Notes under the pieces: generated by a model
Seen by the model: only the letters and a program-made list of their open reading frames with translations
The model's database searches: none
Told to the model about the DNA's origin: nothing
Origin: an uncultured Clostridium sp.
Lineage (GTDB): Bacteria; Bacillota; Clostridia; TANB77; CAG-508
DNA: 59,371 nt
NCBI GenBank assembly: GCA_948441945.1
Contig: CAOJQV010000004.1
Span: 1-59,371 of the forward strand
Direction of reading: 5' to 3'
Made by a program: the position numbers and the translations under genes
Part shown: positions 9,089 to 21,000 of the stretch, piece after piece
Numbering within the stretch: the first letter of the stretch is position 1
Layout: every line of letters begins with the position of its first letter

Positions 9089-12000
9089 AATTATTTAGCC
9101 AAAATCCTTTTTCTTTAATATTGTCAATTATAGCTCTTGATGAACCTTTATTGAATGTTTCATGGAAATCATCTGCCCATTCTGAACTATTTTGATTCAT
9201 GATGTGATACATATCATTAACTATTATAAATGCGTCCCCTGATAATGTTAAATTTCTTCCATTGTTAATAAACTTTCCATAATATGAATATACTTTATCA
9301 TCATCATTTGGCATTATTACTCCATCTCCTGTATAGTATATTTCGCTTCCATCCCCTGCTATTAATTTTGTTTCATCTTTATTATCAAAGAAATCACCTA
9401 TTACTACTAAAGTAAGTTCTATGCTTTGTGTTTTACCTTTTGTAAGTTTTATTTTCATATTAGTTCCTACTAGTTCTTCTTCTGTTATTTCTTTTTGTTC
9501 TATACCTGTTTTTTCTGAATTCCATGCGTTTTTAATTACTTTAATATTATCAGCATTTGTTATTAAATTATCTTTCAATGTAGTAAAATTAGTTCCTTTC
9601 TTTTCTTCTGATGGTTGTTTTCCTGGTCTTACATGATTATATTGTGGTCTAATTCCTATTATAAATCTATCTCCTTCATTATACTCATGTATCTGTTCTG
9701 TATCATAAGTTATTGTTGTTTTTCTCTTTGTTGCTTCTATTACTGCATTTATAATTTGATATTCATCAGATCTTAAGAATAATTTCTCTGTCCATATTGC
9801 ATATAGTTCTAAATCTGCATTATCTGTATATTCATCTCCTGGAACATATTGTCCTCCTGTTGCATCTTTATCTGTTGACCATCCATCAAAGATATATCCA
9901 TCTCTTACTGGTACAACTTCTTCTGTCAATACAATATTTTCTCCATAGTTCTTGATCTGTGTATCTGGCACTGTTATTTGAATATTTGGATCATCAACAT
10001 TAGCATTATAAGTTATTTCATAAGTCTTTAATTCCCATATAGCAGTTAAATTTAGATTTTCATTATCTGTATACTCATCTCCTGGATTATAATTAGTTAT
10101 TGGTTGTTGTTCTTTATCTGTTGCTAACCATCCCTTAAAGTCATAACCTGTTCTTTCTGGTATATCAGTTGATATATTTATAGTTTGTCCGTAGTTTTTA
10201 GATTGTTCTTCTGGAACTTCTATTTCCTCGTCTTCAACGCCATCATTATAAGTTATTGTATAAGTTTTTAATTTCCATACTGCATATAATGTTGTATTTT
10301 CATCTTTTGTAAATCTTTGTTCTGGTTTATATTCTGCTTCTGTTGCGTCCTTGTCTGTTGACCATCCTAAGAAGTAATATCCCTCTCTTACTGGTTCTTC
10401 ATAACTTAAATATATATCAACTTCTTTTTGTTTTTCTTGTACATCAGGTACATCTATTTCTTCGTCATCAACATTGTCATCATAAGTTATTTTAAAGCTA
10501 TTTAATTCCCATACTGCATATAATGTGATGTTTTGGTTTAGTACAAAGTTGTCTCCTGGTTGTAATTCTGCAACAGCTGTATTTGGATATATTGACCATC
10601 CTTTAAATGTATATCCATCTCTTACTGGAACCATTGTGTCTAATGTTAAATCTTCATTTTCTATCTTAATTTGTGCTTCTGGAACATCTATATCTAAATC
10701 TTCAACATTATCATCATAAGTTATTGTATATTTTTGTGGTCTTAATACATCATTTAGTATATCAATACTTAATGGTGTATCTGTTGGACATGGTAGTTGT
10801 GTTGCATCTTTAATTTTTAAGTATTTCTCATTACTTGATGTTGCCTTTTCAATGCGTAACTTTCCTGTATTTGGATCTTCTGCAAATTCTAATGTTAATG
10901 TTAAATCGTCTTCAATTTTTTGGTATCCTTCTGGCGGTGTTATTTCTCTAAATGTGTATTGTAGTGTACATGGTTCTTCAGGTAGTTTTAGATGTGTTAG
11001 TCTTGCTCCATAATCTTTGTCTTGTTCTATGTAACAGTAATCTAGCTTTCCTTCTCCTAATAGAGTTTCCATTGTTTCTGTATAAACAGAAGTTTTTTGT
11101 TCATCTGGAAGTTCTACTTTAAAGATTGCCATATTTCCAATAGCTTCTCCTGTTTCAGCATCTACTTTAGTTATATCTAATGAGTATTCATCTTCTTTTA
11201 TTTGCATATCCACTTCATTAAATATGTTTACTCCTATTACTTGTTTGTCTACTTTTGACGTTGTAACATTATTATCAGTTGTTTTTGGTGTTGCTGATGA
11301 TATAATAATGTTTTCTTGTGAATCTCTTTCTAGTATTACATTTAATTCTACTGGTTTTTCTAGCTTCTTATATCCTTCTGGTGCTGTTAATTCTCTGATT
11401 GTTAGAGTATACTTTCCTGGTTCACGAGGTAAGTCTAAGTTATCAATTTCTATTTTACCATTTTTATTAGTATATCTATTTTCTATTGTATCTTGGAAAA
11501 TAATCTCTTCTTCATCATTTTTTCCTATTAATTCTGCTTCAAATTGTGCTTGTGATGCAGTAATATATTTGCCTGTTGTAGCTGACTTTTTATTAATGAC
11601 TAATGTATATTTTCCTTCTGCTTGTTGATCTACTGGCATTAAGTATATTTCTGACCAGTCATCTTTAGGATTACCTATATTAACATTTGAATCATCTGTA
11701 CTTACTTCCCCTGTGTTTTTGTCTCTATATATTTTGTATATACTTGGATCTGCTACTTTATATCCATCTGGTGCAAATAATTCTTCTAATGTTATTGTTA
11801 TGTACCCAAATCCATTACATGGTATACCTCTTATTAGTCCATTTTCATCTGTTACATCTGTCCATGTTGTGACTTTTGTTTCTGTTGTAGCATTTTTTTC
11901 TTCTACTGTTATTTTATATTTAGCTCCTGGTAATAATCTTCCATAACCTCCTTCATCTTCATCAGTATCCATTGCATGTTTTTCTACAAATATAGTATAA

Positions 12001-15000
12001 CTTCCTAATTCTCTCTTATTTTTTACTACAAGGCTTATTGTTCTTCCTTGTGTTTTTGTTTCTTCAATTGTTGTAAAGTCTTCTGATGATAATAATTCAC
12101 AGTTCTTAATATATCCGCTTGAGTCATATTTTACTTCCACTTTTATATCATCAATTTTTGAATATTCGCTTAATGTACTTCTTTGTTTTAATGTATATAC
12201 TACTGTTTTTCCTGCAAATGCTGTTCCAACATTTCCTTTTGTTTTTCCATCTTTATCTGTTAATGGTGTTGTTACATTTATACCTGCATCAGTACTTTCT
12301 GTAATAGTGTCTATCTCTGCTGTTATATCATAGTTAATTCCTGGTATATATTGAGGGCTTGTATTTCCTGATGAGTCTGGCTTATCAGTACCATAAACCA
12401 TTGTTGTAATATCAAATGTTACTCTTGATTCATTTAGTATTTTTATTGTAATTACTTTACTTACAGGATTTGTTGTTACTATAAATTGGTCATTATCTAT
12501 AACATCAAATTTTACTGTTGGATCATCATCTAAATGTGGTTCATAAGTCGCTTTTATTTTTATTCCATTTGTTGTATCTGTCTTTTGCTGTCCAAATACA
12601 TATCCAGGTGCTTCTTCTTTTTGACTTATATCAATATTAATTGTTCCTTCAAAGTCTATATTATCTATATACATTAATCCTCTGTCTATAATTGGTGGAA
12701 TTTTTCCTTGGTTGTCATTATTTATTTGTCCATCTGTATACATTTTTCCATCAATACCCATATTCATTGTTTCTGATATTACACCATTCTTACTTGAGCC
12801 TTTTGTAATAGGTTGTATTGTTAGTGGTTCTCCTGTTTCATCATTAGTTATATTTACAAATATTTTAGAGCCACTTATTCTTTTTCCTGTTTCAGCATCT
12901 TCTGTTACTACTTTTACTGTGTAAGCTGGTGATATATCTCCATTGTATATTGCTGCATACATATTTCTACAGTTTGCCTTTTCCTCATGTTCTCTTGTAA
13001 CTGATAATCTACTTTGTTTGTTTGATGTTTGTTCTATAATTCTTCCATATTGGTCATATTTTACAGTCATTGTTACATCTGCAATTTGATTATAGTCTTT
13101 TGGTGCTACTATTTCTACAAATGTATATTCCCAAATTTGAGATTGTGGTGCAACTCCTAGATTTAGATTTATTAATCCTTGATCATCTGTTATTTCATTT
13201 CCTGTTGTTAGTATTATAGGATTTCCTATTTTGTTTCCACTATCATCTATTTGTTGTCCCCTTACTTCAAATTTTGCACCTTGTAGACCTATTTTTGAAT
13301 TTACATCTTGTTTTAATATGTTTATCTCTGTTTTAGTTTCGTTTTTAAATGTTACTGTAACAGTTCCATAAATTTCGTCTACTTCTACAATTGCTTTTGT
13401 TGTAACTGCATTTTTGTCATCTACATAACCAGCTGTTGTTGTTGCTAAATCTAGACTATACACGTTAACACCTTTTTCTAGTTGTATAGAGATTTTGTTG
13501 TCTATATCATCTTTATATCCATCTCCTACTTTGTTTTGTGAAATATTCATTGTAATGCTTCCAGATTCTGTTATATTTGATATTTGTGTTTTACCGTTTT
13601 CATTTGTTTGGCTTGGTGTATAAGTTACTCCATTAATGCTTACGTCAAATATACTTTCTGGTATACCTAATCCATCAAAGTTTATGTCTTCATTTTTGAT
13701 TATTAAGTCATATGCATTGTCATTTGGAACTTCTACTTTAAAGTGTACTCTTTCATTATTTAGGTATCTAATTATTCCATCTGATGCTATGTCTAGTGTA
13801 ATATTAGTATTTAATACTCCATTGTCATTATCAATTTGATTAAAGTATTTCATGCTTCCGTCTGGGTTGTATTGTACTACAAGTACTATATCTTGCATTG
13901 TTCTATATGTTGCTGGTGTTTGACTTTCATGTATTACATATTTTATTGCCTTTCCACTTAATGATGTATTAAATGTATCTATTACTTTTATAACAGCTCC
14001 ATTTGTTTCTGTTAATATGTTTTCTTGTTTTGTGTCTCCTGTGTTGACGTTTGTTTCTGTAATTGTAAATGGTACACCTGCCATTGGTTGGTTTGTTAAT
14101 TTGTCATATTTGTATAGTCCTATTTTTAGGTCTTTTGGCATATTCATTATTTGCATTGAAATTTCTCTTTTGTTTCTATATACGTAATCATTGAAGTTGT
14201 TTATAACTTCATTGCCTTGTAATATACTATAATCTTCTATTTTACCTGCTTCATTGTATTTTACTTTTAGTTTTATTTCTGCAGCCATTGGATAATATCC
14301 ATTAACTGTATTAGTTTGTGTTATAGTATAAGTTACTGTTTCATTTGGGTATACTGGTCCAGCTGTAATTCTTGCATATCCATTTATGTCTGTTTGTGGA
14401 TTTCCTGATGCTACATCTCCCTTACTACTTATTACTTCTAAATATGCATCTTTTAAACCATCTTCTTTATAGAATTGGTCTATTACTCTTGTGTCTAATA
14501 CTAATGCTGGTTTATTTTTAATGTTTATTTCTAAGTCTGGACTCGCTTTGTTTATTTTTTCTGTAGTTTCTGATGTATTTATTGCTTCAAAGTATTCACT
14601 TTTTGATTTTACTGAGTCTAAATCTATATTTCCATCTTTATCAAATTTCACATCAAAGTCTATTGTGCCTGGTATTGGATAATATCCGTCTGGTACTGTG
14701 TTTTCTGATAGGGTATATCTTATTGTTGTATCTTTATATACTTTTCCAATCGGTCTCATAGCTCTCGCATCTAATTGTGTGTTTAGTCCTTTATTTGATG
14801 TTATTGCGAAATTTGCTACTAATTTATTGATTGTTCTGTCATAGTAATCTACTTTGTTTAGTGTCATTTGGAATTTTCTGCTGTATAAAATGTCTATGTT
14901 TACATTTCCTGTTTCTTTGTCAAATGTTATATTTGTTGCATTATTGTCTCCCCATAAGTCTGATCCCATTGATTGTACATTAGATATTTTTCCGTCTGAA

Positions 15001-18000
15001 CCATAAGTAATATCTAATTTTACATAGTAGTCTTCTAGGTTTCCACTTCCTCCTAAACTTATTTGTGCCATATCACTTGGGAATAAATATCCATTATAGT
15101 CATTTGTTATTCTTGATGAACCTATTGTGTATTGGTTAAACATATTATCTGTTGCTGCTCCCCAGTACTTCCATGATGATTCTCCTTCTGAGTTTGTGTC
15201 TCTGTATCCAGTTTCTGAAGCACTCCATTCATAAGGTGTATTTGCTAGTGTTATTCCATTATCAATAGTACTGTTATTTACAAATGGATACATTCTAATA
15301 TTTGAAATCTTATTTCCTGATATATCATCTACTGCTGTTATATGTATTTTTGTTGTTAGTCCATATCCTATATAGAAGTTAATATTTCTATTTGCTTCTG
15401 TTTTGTCATAGTAGTAATTATACTCTTTTATATTATTACTTGATAAGTAACCATCTAAGCTTTCATTTATGTATGGCTTAATTATTGTTATGCTGTCTTC
15501 TGTTTCTACTTTTCTTACTATAGAATTGTTATAGTCTATTTCTCCCTTACTATCAAATGCTACTTGTATAATTGCTACTAATTTTTCAGGTTCTATAGTT
15601 ACAAATCTATCTCTATATTTTTGATAATTAGTTGGTTCTACTTCTTCAAATACATAGAATTGTCTTGTGTGATTATTTTCTATTGGTACAAATAATTCAT
15701 CTGTTCCTTCATATATTGCACCATCTACTACTTGACCAATTCCATAAGTATGTCCTGGTCCAATATATCCTGCTGTTACAAATTCATCTCTTTCATGTGG
15801 TCCTGGACTACGTCTTTGTGTACTTACTGTATATCTTGAACCTTCTAGTGCTATTGGTTGTCCATCTTTATTTATTTCATCTTGATAAGTAAAGTTGTTC
15901 ATCGCATTTAGTTTTAGGTCTAACAATGGGAAGAACTTCATTGTAATGTTTAGCCTATAATCTGTGTGTGTTAAATCAGGTTCTACATATCTACCATCTG
16001 CAAGCCATCCAATAATACTGTTATTTCCTGTTTGTAATTGTGCATCTAATATTTTTCCCTCATCATCAAAAGTTACATTTATTAAATATTCATATCCTAC
16101 TGTTTGATATTTTGCATCTGCATAATATCTTGAACCTCTATAATATCCAATATTATTTCCTGTACTGTCTAAGTAGTATGTACCACCTTTGCCTCCTTCA
16201 GATGAATCATTTTTTACAATTAATCTTAATGTTCTTGTTCCTGCACCACTTGTGTATTGTCCCATTGTCTTATAGTCTTCACCATAAGCTAAGTCTGGCA
16301 CTCCATCTTCGTTTTTATCTTCTCCTGTTACTAGAGCATTGCCTTTTTCTTTTAGTAATTGATATTTTCCATCTGTTTGTGGAATATAACTATTGTTTCC
16401 TAGCTCTGCTAAAAATGCCTCTACTTCCATTCCATTTAATTTTTTGTCTTTGTCATAAGTATCAGTTGCTGTTAAATGTATACCAAATTCTTTGATTTCT
16501 TCGTTATATACATCTATGTTTACTTCAAATGTATTTGCATCATAAGATGTAATATTTATTGCTGCTCCGCCTTGTACTGGTGTTATAGATGATATTTTTC
16601 CATCTGCATCATAAACTATTTTAATAATTATGTCTTGATCTATCCAATCATATCCTGGTGTTTTTTGTACTTCTTTTAATGTATAAATCATTTCTTTGTT
16701 ATCTAATGTTCTGTCCATATAAATAGCTGTATATCCTTCTAAGTTTGTATATGATGTTTCTGGTGTTTCTGTTTGGTTAACTTTATTAGTTGCTGATGAG
16801 TTTGAATATACTTGTTCATCATATTTACTTACCATTTGGAATCCTAGGTCTTTTATTTTTACACTATGGTCTTTAGTATCCATTGCTGTTAAATTAAATT
16901 TTAAGATTGGGTTATTTTTTAGTTCTAAGTCAACTATAAAGTTATCCTTAGGGTCTGATGTTGATGTTATATTCTTTTTACTTACTGTTGCTATATTAGA
17001 AACAATATTATTGTTTCCTAATTCTACTGCACTTACATATCCTTGTGAATCATAAGTTACAATAACTTCTATATCTGTTCCTATAGATTGGTATCCTACC
17101 CCTGGAGCGTCTTCTTTTACTGTATAAGTTACTATTGTATTATCTTTTGTTTTGTCTAAGTGTGCAATTCCTACACCTGTTGCGTCTGTTATGACATCTT
17201 TTGTACCTATAAATCCAATTTCGTTGTTTTCACTGTCTAGGTATTTTGATGTAACACTATATGTTGCTCCAGGTATTGGTGTTGTTCCATCTCTTCTGTC
17301 TACATCTTTTATGTCTATTCTAAATTCTGGATAGTTTAATACTTGAATTGTTACAATTCCTTTGTTGTTTCCATTGTAATTAGAGAATGTTGATGTTTTT
17401 ACATAAGAGATTGTTACAAATCTATTGTTTGTTACATCTTCTCCTCTTTCATTTACTAATTTGGCTGATATTATTTCTCTATTTCCATTATAGCCAACTT
17501 TTACATAAAAGTCTTCTACTGTTGCATATCCTACTGCTCCTAGTGTTTGTCTTACCTTATATATTTTTTCTTCATTAGTTCCAAATATTCCAGAGTATAT
17601 TCCTGTTATTCCACTTGCATTTGTTGTTCCTGTTCCTACATTTTCAGTGTTTACTTCTGTTACTTCAAAGTTTGAGCCTTGTAAAGCTTGTGTATGGTCA
17701 AAGTAGTATAAGTCTGTAATTTCAAATGGTACTTTTGGTTCTACATATATTTTGATTGTTACTTCTCTATCACCTGTTTTTGTTATTGTGTCCATACTTT
17801 CAGAGCTTGTTATTGTTGGTGTGTTGTTTATGACTTCATTTTTATATTCTATTGTAAATGTTTTTTCGTCTACTTTTGCATAAGAATTTTTTATACTTGT
17901 TTGTTCTATTGTATATGTCATTAGTCCATTTTCTTTTACATATCCTACTTCTATATGGTTTGATCCTGTTCCTGGTAGTATTGCTGACTCTGTTATTCTA

Positions 18001-21000
18001 TATTGTACATCTGCTATATTGGCATTTGTTATTTTGTCTATTGTTTGAACATTTACTACTAATGGGTCTTGGTGGTCTATTAGAACTTTTATTCTAATAC
18101 TTCCTTCTTCTTCATCACTTACTTGCTCAATTGTCCATAATGTACCATAAGTTGAATCATTTTGTGCTTGCATTGTTCTTTCTATGTCTACTTTTCCTTC
18201 TTCATCAAATACTACATTTACTTGTAGTGTTTGTTTTAGTGGTTTATACCATTCTGCTATTTTATTTGCTGATAGTGTATAAGTAATTGTACTGTCTACA
18301 ATATTTCCTCCTACTTTTGTTGTTCCTAATCCATCTTCTCCTGTTACAAGTTGTGATTCTGCTCCTAATGATGTTTTAACACTAAATCCATATCCTTTTA
18401 TTAATTCTTGTGTTGCTTTATCTGCTGCTATAACTTCAAATCCAAATGTATCTAATTGGTGGTCTGTTAGTGTAATTTCATAATTTGTTTTGTTTTTTCC
18501 TGATGTTGTTAGTGTTGAAGGAAGTTGCTCTATTTTTAGTCTGTTTTGTGCATAGCCTTGGTCTATTTGCTCTACTATAACTTCTCCATCTGCTGTTATA
18601 TCTTTTACTTCTAATGTTTCTGTACTAGAGTTAACTCCATATCCTATTGGTGCTTTTATTTCTGTAATATAAATTAGAGTTCCTATATTAGCTGTTATTC
18701 CTGTTAATTCAGTTGATGCTATTGTTCCTCCATTGTCTATTGTTATATTCTTTCTCATTATTTTTCCATCTGGATTTACTATTTTTATTTCATATTCTGC
18801 TCCATCTAACTTATCTTCAAGTATGTTTTGCTTTTTAAAGTCTAATGATAAGTTTCCTACTTCATCATAATTTGTGTAAAGGTTTAATATTACATTTGCT
18901 AAATATACTCCTAATGAATCTTCTGTTTCTTGTCCTGTTTTTGTGTCAGAAGCACTTGAGTATTGTGGTTTTCCTCCTACTAATAGTCTATTTCCCCAAA
19001 ATCCTTCTGCTTTTATTAATGATATTCTGTCATCTCTTAATTTGAATATTAACCTTACTTTTACAGTTGTTCCAGGTCTTTCCTTAAATCCAGTTGGACT
19101 TTCTTTGTCTACTACTAATTCAGAAATTTCTATATTGTGTATAATTTCTTCTCCATCTGTTCCTATTCCTGGTGCTCTTATAATATTTTTATTTTGTTTG
19201 TCATTTAGGTATTGTTCATAGTCAAATACAATTTGTCCACTATTATCTGTATATGTTATGATGTCTAGCTTTCTTCCAGTTTTATCTACTAAAGTTTCTG
19301 ATTTTATACTTATTGGTAATCCTCCAACATAAAGTCCATTTGGATCTACTTTATTTATTGTTAAATTAACATAAGTATCTTCTGCATTTCTCTTTTTGTT
19401 GTAATGTTGATATACTACTGTTCCAGAATTTATATAAGCTCCTTGCACTGGTTCTCCTGGGTTACTTGGATTTCTATTATAAGGTGATTGATTTATTTGT
19501 ATTTCTCCATTGTTTTTAAATATAAGTTGAATTTCTTGTGTTGTGTAATCTAATGAATATCCACTACTTGCTTTTACTTCTTGTACATTTATTGTTAAGT
19601 TGTTTCCTTTTACTACATTTGTAGTGATTATTCCTTGAGAGTTTGTTTTTCTTTCTTTAATATTTTTTGTTCTTATTACTCCATTTATTTCATATTCTAT
19701 ATCAATATTATAAGATGCTCCTACAATTGGTCTTGATGTTTCTTCATAATCTGATAGTTGTACTATAAATGGAATTGTGCTTCCTGCTTCTAACTCATAT
19801 CCAATTGTTATAAAATATGTATATTCTGTTTTGTCATCTTTACTTACTATTGAGTAATGTGAATCTATAACTGTTTGGTCATCTATTACACTACTCATGT
19901 CAGATATATATCCATCTGCATCATATTCTAAATTTATTCCTATTTCATCTGCTATTTTTGTTTGGTCATATTCTGGTGAAATTGAGTTTTTATCTACTCT
20001 TAATATATATCTATGTGTTCCTTGTTCTTTATTATCTACTGTAAATGATAACTCTCCATTTCTGTCTGATATTGCAGGTCCATAAATCATTTGTGTCTCT
20101 GTATCTTGTAAATAATATATTACATTTCTTCCTACTGTTACATCATGCTCCTCTGCTTCTACTAGTGACACTTTTACTATATTTTGTTCTGTTTTCTTTT
20201 GGCTTGCTAAATTTACTATTAGTGAACCTGTGCTTAAATCTAAGTTTAAATCTGATGGATTCATAAATGGTACTTTTATTTGTCCATTATTTCTAACTAT
20301 TGTTAATGATTTTGTTTTTCTGTCTGCTACATATCCTACTTTAGGTGATTGTTCTGTTATTTCTACTATTAGGTTTCCTGTTCCATATATTTTTGCAATA
20401 GCTTGCCCATTTGCATCTGTCGTTACATATTCTTTTTTAACTTGATTATTTGAATTTGTAGTTTGCACTAAATAGGTAACTCCTTCTAGTTTTGTTCCAT
20501 CTGCAATGTCTGATAGGTTGATTTGTAAATCAAATGGGTCTTTTGCTGTATTTTCGTTTAATACTGTAACTAATACATGGTTTTCTTTATCATCACATAC
20601 TTTTGTTTCTACATTAGGATTAAATTGATGTGATGATTTTGTTATTATTCCATCTTTATAAGTTAATTCTATTAGTGTAATATTTGTTACTTCATATCCA
20701 TTTTGTGCTGAATTTTGTACTAATATGTATTGGTATGTTCCATTTTTTGTCATTACTGTTGGATTGAAGTGCACTACTCCATTTTCATCTGTTTTGCCTA
20801 TTAATACATCCATTTCATATTGATTATTTAATTTTGGTTGTATTAACTGGAATTCACACCCTGATATTGTTGTTTGGTCATTTCCTAATTCTCTTGTTTG
20901 TATTTCTAGGTCAGATTTTTGGCAGTCTATTGGTACTATTGCTTCTACTAACCTTTTACTATCAGTAATTTTTATATCTACTCTTGATTGATTGTCTCTA

